Shown: piece after piece, positions 1-6,615 of the stretch
How the letters are laid out: the number at the start of each line of letters is the position of its first letter
Numbering within the stretch: position 1 is the first letter of the stretch
Source: Flavobacterium sp.
GTDB lineage: Bacteria > Bacteroidota > Bacteroidia > Flavobacteriales > Flavobacteriaceae
Direction: 5' to 3'
Assembly: GCA_030150335.1 (NCBI GenBank)
Contig: JASLGC010000122.1
Location: 1 to 7,662, forward strand
Length of the DNA: 7,662 nt
The notes under the pieces: generated by a model
What the model was told of the DNA's origin: nothing
What the model saw: the letters and a program-made list of their open reading frames with translations, nothing else
Databases searched by the model: none
Program-made: the position numbers and the translations under genes

Positions 1-46
1 CAACTAATTCTTGACGCATTGGTTTTACTATTTCTTCTGGATACAT
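1..46 (-). CDS. Bacilliredoxin, BrxA/BrxB family (N-terminus only, partial)
   Basis: An ATG at 46-44 on the minus strand opens a frame that stays open to the left edge and reads MYPEEIVKPMRQELV. This matches the very conserved start of BrxA/BrxB bacilliredoxins (formerly the YphP/YqiW or DUF1094 family), in which a 'PMR.EL' segment precedes the 'GFEEL' segment. Family members are small cytoplasmic thioredoxin-fold proteins, best known in Bacillus for removing bacillithiol from oxidised protein thiols. Their CXC-type active site lies beyond the part seen here. Only 15 codons are visible, so the call rests on this N-terminal signature alone. The gene is separated from the upstream PepSY gene by 79 bases that contain candidate promoter boxes, so it probably has its own transcript. 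Confidence 0.72.
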   Translation of the reverse strand, partial: MYPEEIVKPMRQELV

Positions 47-52
47 AATATT

Positions 53-69
53 TAATCTAAATTAGGTTA
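53..69. repeat. 17-base near-perfect palindrome in the bacilliredoxin leader
   Basis: TAATCTAAATTAGGTTA has arms of eight bases around a single central A, and all pairs match except one T/G. With one central base it is a DNA palindrome rather than an RNA hairpin, so a dimeric repressor site is the natural reading. It lies 7 bases before the ATG and overlaps the start point expected from the -7 box at 75-82. The operator role is inference. Confidence 0.35.
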
Positions 70-74
70 TATAG

Positions 75-100
75 CAAAGTTACATTTTTTATCAAACATA
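75..100 (-). promoter_or_regulatory. Candidate promoter -7 boxes for the bacilliredoxin gene
   Basis: Two minus-strand matches to the Bacteroidota -7 consensus TAnnTTTG are present: TAACTTTG (82 to 75) and TATGTTTG (100 to 93). Neither has a clear TTG at the -33 distance, so which one is used is uncertain. The nearer box would give a transcript start near 68-69 and a leader of about 22 bases. Confidence 0.4.
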
Positions 101-125
101 AAAACACTTGAATTATAAAGAAATG

Positions 126-1277
126 TTATACTTTACTTTTCTTTCCCTTTTTCATTTTATTCAACCAAATAAAAACACCTGTAACAGGCAAACTTGTCGC
201 TATTAAACAAACAATAAAATAAATAACTTTTGAAAAAGTTCCGTAGATATCTCCAAAATGCAATGCTCGAATTGAACCTGCTATTTTTTCACCTACTGTT
301 TTATCTGCAAAAATCTCTTTCTTCAATAATTCTCCTGAATATTGATCAACAAAGACTCTGTCATTTACTGTTTCATTAAAACGAGCTAATTCATTCTTAT
401 TAACTTCAAAACTTCCATTGTCTCCTTTTGGAAAACTAATAGAAATTGTTCTTGCTTCAAAAGGTAAGTGATCATTGCTTATCGCTATCACTTTTGATAA
501 ATCAAGCGTCTTACCATCTTCTACAACTACAGACTCTGGTTTTACCTCATTTCTTCCTCCAAAAACCTTAGTTCCCAATACACTGCTCAATCCATCTCTG
601 TACCAGTCAAATGACCAACATAATCCTGTCAATGACATAATCACAACAATCAATAAAGTATAGAAACCTAATGTATTGTGTAGATCGTGGTTTATTCTCT
701 TCCAATTAGCATTAAACTTGATTTTAAAACCAGGTTTAATACTTTTCCATCCTTTTACCTTTTTAGGAAACCACAGAACCAATCCTGAAATAGATAAGAT
801 CACAAAAATAATAGTAGCAATACCTACTATCGGACGCCCTATCTTCATATCAAGTAATAACCATCTATGAAGTTTAAAAACAGTCATGAAAAATTCATTC
901 GCAGGTCCTCTACCTTCACCTACTATTTCAGTAGTATATTGATTAACGTAAAGTGTCTCGCCTTTTTTCTCCTTATCAGCAAATCCGATTGAAAAGACAT
1001 AAGGTTTATTCTCTTTATGAGAAATAGTAACCCTTTGTACATTACCACCGCTCTTTTGTTCTACCTCAGCTTTTAACCTATCTATTGGAATTACTTCTTG
1101 CTTAACTTCCGTCAACGTGTACATATCTGGAGCTAAAAAAGACTGTATCTCGCTTTTAAAAGTATAAATAGTCCCAGTCAAACAAACAATAAATAGCACA
1201 AGTGAACTTGCTATTCCTAACCATAAATGAATGTCATTTATAAACTTTCGCACTGTATACCTCTGTTTTGATTTCAT
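126..1277 (-). CDS. PepSY-domain four-helix membrane protein, probable siderophore-iron reductase
   Basis: This 383-residue inner-membrane protein has four predicted transmembrane segments, at about residues 18-40, 148-170, 204-224 and 350-372, with periplasmic PepSY-like regions between 1 and 2 and between 3 and 4. Histidines placed as in the family are visible: H17 (IHLWLG), H137 (LHRWLL), H197 and H200 (NHDLHNTLG) and H340 (LHFGDIYG). Characterised relatives such as FoxB and FpvG of Pseudomonas take part in reductive release of iron from siderophores, and FoxB binds two haems through such histidines. The gene follows a TonB-dependent siderophore receptor on the same strand, which supports that role. 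I chose the ATG at 1277 (MKSKQRYT) over a GTG 24 bases upstream, because the extra residues are not family-like and the GTG abuts a hairpin. The C-terminus is lysine-rich (KMKKGKKSKV), as expected for a cytoplasmic tail. The substrate cannot be read from sequence. Confidence 0.88.
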   Translation of the reverse strand: MKSKQRYTVRKFINDIHLWLGIASSLVLFIVCLTGTIYTFKSEIQSFLAPDMYTLTEVKQEVIPIDRLKAEVEQKSGGNVQRVTISHKENKPYVFSIGFADKEKKGETLYVNQYTTEIVGEGRGPANEFFMTVFKLHRWLLLDMKIGRPIVGIATIIFVILSISGLVLWFPKKVKGWKSIKPGFKIKFNANWKRINHDLHNTLGFYTLLIVVIMSLTGLCWSFDWYRDGLSSVLGTKVFGGRNEVKPESVVVEDGKTLDLSKVIAISNDHLPFEARTISISFPKGDNGSFEVNKNELARFNETVNDRVFVDQYSGELLKKEIFADKTVGEKIAGSIRALHFGDIYGTFSKVIYFIVCLIATSLPVTGVFIWLNKMKKGKKSKV

Positions 1278-1301
1278 AATTGAAAGATTGTATATAACCA
1301 C

Positions 1302-1338
1302 AAAACACGATTCTATGACTTACATAAAATCGTGTTTT
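1302..1338 (-). terminator. Strong hairpin between receptor and PepSY genes (terminator or attenuator)
   Basis: The arms AAAACACGATT (1302-1312) and AATCGTGTTTT (1328-1338) are perfectly complementary over 11 bases. Past one C/A mismatch the stem continues for four more pairs (1314-1317 with 1323-1326), closing on a 5-base loop (1318-1322). The outer arms are A4 and T4, so the transcript from either strand ends the stem in a short U run. On the minus strand it lies 31 bases after the receptor stop codon and 24 bases before the PepSY ATG. It therefore fits a terminator for the receptor that leaks into the PepSY gene, or an RNA-processing/stabilising stem. The U run is short and lies inside the stem, so complete termination is not assured. 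Confidence 0.65.
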
Positions 1339-1369
1339 ATTGGACTAATTAATATTTTAAAACTATTGA

Positions 1370-3802
1370 TTAAAATCTGTAAGCCAATTTAGCTGCAAAG
1401 TTTCTTGGTGCAATCTCGTTGATGTAACCTCCTCTGTAGTAAGAAGTATATCCACGCTCATTGAACAAGTTGTTCATAAATACACTTAAAGTAGCATTTT
1501 TATAACTGTAAGCAGCTTGAGCATTAATTGTAGTGTAAGCAGCCATATCAAATGGTCTTGTATTTACATTTGAACCGTGTCCGTCAGCTGTTCTTGCATA
1601 TTCGTTCACTGGTCTTTTTCCTACATAGTAAACTCCCAATCCAAAAGACAAACCATCTAAAGCTCCATCAGTAAATTTGTAGTTTGCCCATCCATTAGCT
1701 GTATGCTCAGGTGCATTCATAGGAGCAGAACCATCAACGTAGTTTGGACTATCTTGGTATCTTGCATATAAGTTTGCATATCCAAGCATCACTTCTAAAT
1801 TGTTTGTAATTTTTCCGTTGATCTCTAATTCAAAACCATTGCGTTTTAAATCTCCTGCAAAAATACTCTCTGTTGTAGATTGAATATTTGTTTCTGGATC
1901 AATGTAAGATGCAATTAAATTACTTTGGTTAATGAAGAAGTAAGTAAAGTTAACTCCTAAGTGGTCATTGTACCAGTTAGATTTGAAACCAAACTCAATC
2001 TGATTTGTATCAGAAGCTCCTGCATATCCACCTCCGTGCATTAATTTATTTGATTGTCTTAAACTTGATGTTGTAGTATAAGATACGAATGTACTAATGT
2101 TCTCTTGTGGCTTAAAGATTAAACCAAACATTGGGTTGAATCTATCAATTGTAGCATTAGAAGTAGTATTTCCTTGTAAACGGCTATATCTAATTCCTAA
2201 CATTGCACTTAACTTATCTCCAATTTGAACATAATCTTGTGCCATAAATCCAATTGTAGGACTCATTGTACGAGTAGTATTAATATCTGCAAAAACAATA
2301 TTACCAGGCATTGTATTGTTGATTGGTCCTGTTACATCAAATGTATCTGAATAATCAACATACCCTTCTTTACCATTTCCATCTATTCCTAAAACTTTTC
2401 CTGTAGTATTACCAGAGATAACTTTTGTTTGTCTATAGTCAAATCCTAATTGGAAAGTATGTTTTAAGATTCCTGTAAAAATATCTTTACCTATTAAATC
2501 AGCTTGGAATACAGAGTTGTAATCTCCTCTTTCGCTTTCAGAAACTGTTCTTTTTAAATTTCTAAAATCTGCCCAGTCTTTAATCTTGTCTTTTTTAATT
2601 ACTGTTGCAACACTTGAAGTACGGCTTTCATCATTATAAATAGAAGCTGTATAAGACGTTCTGAAGCTTAACTTTTCAGTTAATTGTCTTTCAAAACGAG
2701 CTACATAGTTTTGAGATTTGATTGATGTATTATCATCGCTAAATCCTAAAAACTTGTTGTGAGGCATTTTGTATAATGCATCTACATTATCAGGAGCTAA
2801 GTTTACTGTTCCTTTATCCGGAGTATAATCTCCATTTAAATAATCCATCTCAAAAGACAACTTCGTTTTGTCATCTATTTTCCAAGCAATCGATGGGTTA
2901 ATATAGAAGTGCTCGTTATTAACGCGTGTTCTCCATCCATCATTTCTCTCGTAAGAACCATTAAAACGGAAAGACACTCTTTCTTTTTTATCTAATATCT
3001 GTTCAAAGTCAACTGTTGGACGGATATGACCGTAACTACCAGTTCTGAAACTTACCTCTCCTCCATTTTTGAAGTTTGGTGTTTTCGTAACTAAGTTGAT
3101 TACACCACCAGCAGCTCCTAATCCATTTCCAATTCCTTGTAAAATAGCAGCAGACCCTTTGATTACCTCAACACTTTCAACACCTTGCATATCTGAAATA
3201 GCAGAAGCTGTTCTAAAGTCTGAATCCATTCCTACTCCATTTCTCAATACTGGCGTACCACGGAAACCTCTAATAGACATACTCTCTTTTACACCACCAT
3301 AACTTGCAAATTGAGTTACCCCTGCTACGTTACGTGCTGCATCTGTAATTGACAAAGCTCCTTGCTCTTTAATTACATGGTCAGAAACGATACTAATTGA
3401 TTGTACTTGGTCTTGTAATCCTAATGGTAGTCGTGTTAAGTATTGAAGTTTCTTAACGTTTTTGTTACTTCTACCATAAACAGTAATATTTGCTAATTGA
3501 CTGTCTGTAACTAAAAGAAAGTTAACTATGTCTTCTTTCTTTGAAATATTCATTTCTCTAACTGAAGCTGCATATCCAACAAAAGTAGCTTTAATTGATT
3601 GCTTACCCTGCTTTACATCTTCTAAGATATACTCTCCGTTGTCATTCGTCTGTGCAGCATAGTTAGAATTCTCTATAAAAACTGTTACAAATGATAAGGG
3701 TTTATTATTTTCATCAACCACTCGACCTTTAACTGTCGATGTTTGAGCCATACTTACTACTACTCCGCAGATAGTAAATAATAATGCATTGAATAATTTC
3801 AT
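1370..3802 (-). CDS. TonB-dependent siderophore receptor with carboxypeptidase-regulatory-like domain
   Basis: This 810-residue outer-membrane receptor carries a signal peptide (residues 1-19, MKLFNALLFT... with likely cleavage after SMA before Q20). Next comes a carboxypeptidase-regulatory-like beta domain at about 24-105 (VKGRVVDENNKPLSFVTV, DNGEYIL), a feature of Bacteroidota receptors. A possible TonB box lies near 106-110 (ITVYG). The plug spans about 125-240, with ESMSIRGFRG (173-182), VESVEVIKGSAAIL (208-221) and GGVINLVTKTP (232-242). The 22-strand barrel follows and ends in AYRF with the C-terminal phenylalanine needed for barrel assembly. The plug motifs resemble the FhuA/FoxA/FpvA siderophore-receptor class rather than SusC-type nutrient receptors. 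It would import a ferric siderophore using TonB-ExbBD energy; the siderophore itself is unknown. A PepSY reductase-like gene follows it. A good promoter precedes it, giving a leader of about 30 bases. The length and motifs show an intact gene. Confidence 0.93.
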   Translation of the reverse strand: MKLFNALLFTICGVVVSMAQTSTVKGRVVDENNKPLSFVTVFIENSNYAAQTNDNGEYILEDVKQGKQSIKATFVGYAASVREMNISKKEDIVNFLLVTDSQLANITVYGRSNKNVKKLQYLTRLPLGLQDQVQSISIVSDHVIKEQGALSITDAARNVAGVTQFASYGGVKESMSIRGFRGTPVLRNGVGMDSDFRTASAISDMQGVESVEVIKGSAAILQGIGNGLGAAGGVINLVTKTPNFKNGGEVSFRTGSYGHIRPTVDFEQILDKKERVSFRFNGSYERNDGWRTRVNNEHFYINPSIAWKIDDKTKLSFEMDYLNGDYTPDKGTVNLAPDNVDALYKMPHNKFLGFSDDNTSIKSQNYVARFERQLTEKLSFRTSYTASIYNDESRTSSVATVIKKDKIKDWADFRNLKRTVSESERGDYNSVFQADLIGKDIFTGILKHTFQLGFDYRQTKVISGNTTGKVLGIDGNGKEGYVDYSDTFDVTGPINNTMPGNIVFADINTTRTMSPTIGFMAQDYVQIGDKLSAMLGIRYSRLQGNTTSNATIDRFNPMFGLIFKPQENISTFVSYTTTSSLRQSNKLMHGGGYAGASDTNQIEFGFKSNWYNDHLGVNFTYFFINQSNLIASYIDPETNIQSTTESIFAGDLKRNGFELEINGKITNNLEVMLGYANLYARYQDSPNYVDGSAPMNAPEHTANGWANYKFTDGALDGLSFGLGVYYVGKRPVNEYARTADGHGSNVNTRPFDMAAYTTINAQAAYSYKNATLSVFMNNLFNERGYTSYYRGGYINEIAPRNFAAKLAYRF

Positions 3803-3840
3803 TCTATCGTTATGTTATTTAGACTTATTTAAAACTTGAG

Positions 3841-3872
3841 CAAAAGTATATTGATTCTAAATAATAACCAAA
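3841..3872 (-). promoter_or_regulatory. Promoter of the TonB-dependent receptor gene
   Basis: On the minus strand, TTTG (3872 to 3869) is followed after 20 bases by TACTTTTG (3848 to 3841). This fits the Bacteroidota sigma-70 type consensus (TTTG / TAnnTTTG) in both sequence and spacing, and is the best promoter in the window. The expected transcript start is near 3834, about 32 bases before the ATG at 3802. Confidence 0.68.
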
Positions 3873-3883
3873 TCTTATTAAGA
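3873..3883. promoter_or_regulatory. Small inverted repeat touching the receptor promoter -33 box
   Basis: TCTTATTAAGA has 5-base complementary arms around one central T and directly abuts the -33 element of the receptor promoter. A second one, ATTATTCAATAAT (3914-3926), lies about 30 bases further upstream. Iron-uptake receptors are usually iron-repressed, so a Fur-type or other regulator site here is reasonable. Neither sequence matches the enterobacterial Fur box well, and short AT palindromes arise by chance in DNA this AT-rich. Confidence 0.25.
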
Positions 3884-4042
3884 CTTTTTTTAAATAAGAA
3901 CGCAGAAAAAATGATTATTCAATAATGAACTCCCTTATCAACCTATAAAACAACAATATAGTGTCGTTAAATTATACCTTTAAAGTATATTTTATATTAA
4001 TTTTTTTAAAAATCAATTCCATTTAAATTAGAAAACACCCCA

Positions 4043-4068
4043 TTTTACCACAATTAGAAATGGTAAAA
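4043..4068 (-). terminator. Possible terminator-like stem spanning the YraN stop codon
   Basis: TTTTACCA (4043-4050) and TGGTAAAA (4061-4068) form a perfect 8-base stem with a 10-base loop that contains the stop codon of the YraN-family gene. It is the only clear hairpin at the end of the dinB gene set. On the minus strand it is followed by TGGGGTGTTTTC rather than an immediate U run, so an intrinsic terminator is doubtful. It may instead protect the 3' end of the transcript. Confidence 0.3.
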
Positions 4069-4413
4069 AGCATCTTTTAAATGTTGAATATTATAAATAT
4101 CCCCTACTTTGTGAATAGCAATAATATCAAATCTAACCTCTTCCTCACGATTGTTCTCGTCTATAAAGATATTCGCAGCCTTTACTAACAATCTAATTTT
4201 TGTAGTTTTCACAAAATCTTGTGGCAATCCATAATCTAAAGACGAACGAGTCTTTACCTCTACAAAAACTAAAAAGTTGTCTTTTAAAGCAATGATATCC
4301 ACCTCTGCTTTTTGGGCTATATAATTCACGGCAAGAATTTCATAACCTTTAGACAATAAATACTCAGCTGCTGCTTTCTCCCCAGCTTTACCTACATCGT
4401 GATTCTTGGCCAT
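4054..4413 (-). CDS. YraN-family (UPF0102) endonuclease-fold protein
   Basis: The 119-residue product is the usual size for UPF0102/YraN proteins, which have the Holliday-junction-resolvase-like PD-(D/E)XK nuclease fold. The family signature is complete: G8..GE12..A at the N-terminus, AEVDIIA with D39, VFVEVKTRS with E52 and K54 (the D...ExK active-site arrangement), and a C-terminal RFDIIAI strand. It should be a soluble cytoplasmic protein. Its substrate and physiological role are not established for the family. The ATG lies 1 base after the stop codon of the LD-carboxypeptidase gene (ATGTAA-T-ATG on the minus strand), so translation is probably coupled to it. All candidate catalytic residues are retained, which argues for an active enzyme, but that is inference. 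Confidence 0.9.
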   Translation of the reverse strand: MAKNHDVGKAGEKAAAEYLLSKGYEILAVNYIAQKAEVDIIALKDNFLVFVEVKTRSSLDYGLPQDFVKTTKIRLLVKAANIFIDENNREEEVRFDIIAIHKVGDIYNIQHLKDAFYHF

Positions 4414-4414
4414 A

Positions 4415-5311
4415 TTACATAAACTTTAGTTTTACATCTTTTGCATCTACCTCTAATGTCGCTCTACTTCCCATAATCAAAGCTAAATTCTCTTCACCAT
4501 GTCCAGCAGGAAAGTCAAACACAACAGGATATTCTTTATCCTTTACAATAGATAGTATAATTTGCTTGGCATCATAACCGAAAGGAATTGCATTATCGTG
4601 CATATCTGTCATCCCTCCAACAATCAACCCCTGCAAATTATCCAACATGCCATTTCGCTTTAAATTGTACATCATTCGATCTACGTGATATAGATATTCA
4701 TCTAAATCTTCTATAAACAAAATCTTACCTGTTGTATCCATAGACGATTTAGACCCCAATAGGCTATATAATATAGATAAGTTACCTCCTATAATTTCAC
4801 CTTCTCCAAAACCAACCTTATTTTCTGGAGTTGACGAAATAGTGTACGCTAATTCCCTTCCGAATAATGCCTTGTATAACGAATCTCTTGACTCTGCAGT
4901 TGATTTTGCAATGCTAAACGCCATTAACCCATGAATAGTTTCCACTCCTAAGTTGTGAACATGGCTATGTAAAACAGTAACATCGCTAAATCCGATAATC
5001 CACTTTGGATTGTCAATCAATGCTGTAAAATCAATAGCGTCAATAATTCTCACCGTTCCATATCCTCCCCTTGCACACCAGATTGCTTTTATCTCAGGAT
5101 TGTTTAATTGCTCATTAAAATCTTGAGCCCTCTCCTCATCTGTTCCTCCTAATTGATAATTATCCAAATCGATTGTTGAACCTAACACAACTTCCAACCC
5201 CCATGAAGTTAATAACTCAATAGCTGGTTGTGCTTCTGCACGACTAAACTTTCTGGCTGTACATACGATTGCAACTTTATCTCCTATTTTTAAACTTTCT
5301 GGCTTATTCAT
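4415..5311 (-). CDS. LD-carboxypeptidase, peptidase family S66 (LdcA-like)
   Basis: This 298-residue enzyme belongs to the S66 family of cytoplasmic LD-carboxypeptidases, which remove the terminal D-alanine from murein tetrapeptides so that the tripeptide can be recycled. The expected landmarks are in order: an N-terminal Rossmann-like start (LKIGDKVAIVCTA), the ARGGYG motif (80-85), the nucleophile S109 in IIGFSDVT, the catalytic glutamate E201 in LFIEDLDE, and the catalytic histidine H271 in DFPAGHGEEN. No signal peptide is seen, in keeping with a cytoplasmic recycling enzyme. Related S66 members include microcin-C immunity proteins (MccF). No MccF-specific feature or peptide-antibiotic gene is evident nearby, so the housekeeping role is preferred. 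The ATG at 5311 lies 30 bases after the dinB stop, with no promoter seen between them, so the two genes are likely co-transcribed. Confidence 0.92.
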   Translation of the reverse strand: MNKPESLKIGDKVAIVCTARKFSRAEAQPAIELLTSWGLEVVLGSTIDLDNYQLGGTDEERAQDFNEQLNNPEIKAIWCARGGYGTVRIIDAIDFTALIDNPKWIIGFSDVTVLHSHVHNLGVETIHGLMAFSIAKSTAESRDSLYKALFGRELAYTISSTPENKVGFGEGEIIGGNLSILYSLLGSKSSMDTTGKILFIEDLDEYLYHVDRMMYNLKRNGMLDNLQGLIVGGMTDMHDNAIPFGYDAKQIILSIVKDKEYPVVFDFPAGHGEENLALIMGSRATLEVDAKDVKLKFM

Positions 5312-5341
5312 TTTTACCGTGATTTCTTATCATTATATATT

Positions 5342-6412
5342 TTAAAATTCAAAACTCAATTGTACTGCTATAGGCTTCTTCTTTTCATGTGTATTCAAAT
5401 TTGAAAGAGAAACACCTATTAGACGTACTGAATCTTTTAACTTCTCTTGATACAAAAGTCTTTTTGCAATATCTAAAATTATATCCGCATCTGACATATA
5501 ATATGCAAAAGTCATACTCCTTGTTTGCTGAATAAAATCAGAGTACTTTATCTTTAAGGTGACAGTCTTCCCTGCTACATTCTGTTTTTTCAAACGCAAA
5601 CTCAACTCATCAACTATGCGTTCCAATTTATTTTCAATAAATACTTCAGAGCTTAAATTCTCTTCAAAAGTTCGCTCAGTTCCTACAGACTTAATCGTTC
5701 TATTGGGTCGCACAGGGGAATTGTGAATACCTCTAACAATATTGTAATACACTCTTCCTGCTTTCCCAAAATGCTCTACCAAGAACTCCTCACTCTTCTC
5801 TTTCAAATCTTTTCCTGTAAAAATCCCTAAGTGATACATTCTATCGGCTGTCTTTTTTCCAATCCCAAAAAACTTCTTGATTTCCAAAGCTTCCAAGAAA
5901 CCTTCAACCTCAACAGGCTCAATCGTTTTTTGACCATTGGGTTTATTGTAATCACTGGCTATTTTAGCAAGAAACTTATTTACTGAAATACCAGCTGAGG
6001 CTGTAATACCCAATCGATCGAAAATCTTCATGCGTATTTCATTAGCAATAAGCGTAGCACTCGGACATCCTACCTTATTCTCGGTTACATCTAAAAAAGC
6101 CTCATCCAACGCTAAAGGTTCTACCAAGTCTGTATATTCATAAAATATACTGCGAATTATCTTAGATATCTCTTTATACCGATCAAATCTCGGTTTGACA
6201 AAAATTAAATGTGGACAATTCTTCTTTGCCATTGCACCACTAATAGCACTCCTTACTCCGAATTTTCTCGCTTCATAACTCGCTGCTGCTACCACACCTC
6301 TCTCCTCGCTTCCTCCCACAGCAATGGGTTTCCCTCGTAATTCGGGGAAGTCAAGTTGCTCAACAGAAGCATAAAATGCGTCCATATCAACATGTATAAT
6401 CTTACGATTCAT
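5342..6412 (-). CDS. dinB: DNA polymerase IV (Y-family translesion polymerase)
   Basis: The 356-residue product matches the normal length of DinB (E. coli 351). Palm motifs are intact: IIHVDMDAFYASVE with metal-ligand D9 and the likely steric-gate aromatic Y14, and LALDEAFLDVT with D103 and E104. SYEARKFGVRS (45-55) and ASAGISVNKFLAKIASDYNKPNG (138-160) are the classic finger and palm segments. A helix-hairpin-helix thumb follows (FFGIGKKTADRM, 181-192). The little-finger domain starts near SVGTERTFEEN. The last six residues, QLSFEF, look like a sliding-clamp binding tail. The enzyme copies damaged templates at the cost of accuracy. It is the first gene of a set with LD-carboxypeptidase and YraN, and has a candidate -7 box just upstream. 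The chosen ATG is the second of two overlapping ATGs; the first (6416-6414) is in another frame. Confidence 0.97.
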   Translation of the reverse strand: MNRKIIHVDMDAFYASVEQLDFPELRGKPIAVGGSEERGVVAAASYEARKFGVRSAISGAMAKKNCPHLIFVKPRFDRYKEISKIIRSIFYEYTDLVEPLALDEAFLDVTENKVGCPSATLIANEIRMKIFDRLGITASAGISVNKFLAKIASDYNKPNGQKTIEPVEVEGFLEALEIKKFFGIGKKTADRMYHLGIFTGKDLKEKSEEFLVEHFGKAGRVYYNIVRGIHNSPVRPNRTIKSVGTERTFEENLSSEVFIENKLERIVDELSLRLKKQNVAGKTVTLKIKYSDFIQQTRSMTFAYYMSDADIILDIAKRLLYQEKLKDSVRLIGVSLSNLNTHEKKKPIAVQLSFEF

Positions 6413-6432
6413 TCATTCAGATAATTATAATT

Positions 6433-6440
6433 CAAAATTA
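6433..6440 (-). promoter_or_regulatory. Candidate -7 box for dinB and downstream genes
   Basis: TAATTTTG on the minus strand matches TAnnTTTG exactly and would start transcription near 6426, giving a leader of about 14 bases. No TTG is present at the -33 distance, so the promoter may be weak or activated. I could not recognise a LexA-type damage-response operator here. Confidence 0.42.
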
Positions 6441-6518
6441 ATGGAAAAAAATTCCCCATTACTACATAAAAAATTTCATTTTTTTAAAATTAAAACATAC
6501 TATACCTATACATTTTTA

Positions 6519-6526
6519 TAAATTTG
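6519..6526 (+). promoter_or_regulatory. Candidate -7 box for the Kef-like antiporter gene
   Basis: TAAATTTG matches TAnnTTTG exactly on the plus strand. No TTG is found 19-21 bases upstream. If used, transcription would begin near 6532 and leave an unusually long leader of about 125 bases before the ATG at 6658. Confidence 0.38.
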
Positions 6527-6534
6527 TATTGACT

Positions 6535-6615
6535 ATGATTAAAAACATTGAGAGTATTCTTATAACGCTAATTATAAAGCAAATATTTATAATATTCTCA
6601 CTATTAAAGACCTAA
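6535..6615 (+). CDS. Possible 26-residue leader ORF upstream of the Kef-like gene (uncertain)
   Basis: An ATG at 6535 opens a 26-codon frame beginning MIKNIESILITLIIKQ and ending at a TAA (6613-6615) that lies inside the left arm of the hairpin at 6611-6626. The product would be a small hydrophobic peptide with nine isoleucines. It starts only a few bases after the transcript start predicted from the -7 box at 6519-6526. Isoleucine richness is expected from random AT-rich DNA, so this may be chance. A leader peptide or a tiny membrane peptide is possible, and no homologue is recognised. Confidence 0.18.
   Translation: MIKNIESILITLIIKQIFIIFSLLKT
6552..6599 (+). other. Long imperfect AU-rich stem in the Kef-like gene leader
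   Basis: Bases 6552-6565 can pair with 6587-6599 (11 of 13 pairs with one bulged C). Inside lies a shorter TTATAA/TTATAA repeat. The stem would form in the long leader transcript between the candidate promoter and the hairpin at 6611-6626. It is AT-rich, so stability is modest and the structure is tentative. Confidence 0.22.

Noticed and set aside
475..870. Two short plus-strand open frames (475-663 and 676-870)
   Set aside because: Both are antisense to the PepSY membrane protein gene, which has full family support, and neither translation resembles a known protein.
1278..1301. Upstream GTG start extending the PepSY protein by eight residues
   Set aside because: The extra residues MVIYNLSI have no family counterpart, the GTG directly abuts the hairpin, and the ATG at 1277 gives the normal basic N-terminus before the first helix.
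3069..3302. Plus-strand open frame of 77 codons
   Set aside because: It is antisense to the plug domain of the TonB-dependent receptor; the proline-rich translation mirrors the glycine-rich plug codons.
3973..3989. TATAC-CTTTAAAG-TATA palindrome with one bulged base
   Set aside because: It is almost pure AT plus one CTTTAAAG core and lies over 100 bases upstream of the receptor promoter; chance is likely in DNA of this composition.
4026..4060. Direct repeat AATTAGAAA at 4026-4034 and 4052-4060
   Set aside because: It has only two nine-base AT-rich copies, one overlapping a coding end; there is no array and no sign of an insertion duplication.
4415..5311. Reading the S66 peptidase as a microcin-C immunity (MccF-like) gene in a defence or antibiotic locus
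   Set aside because: No peptide-antibiotic or adenylyl-peptide genes are near, and the neighbours dinB and yraN are housekeeping. The motifs fit an ordinary LD-carboxypeptidase equally well.
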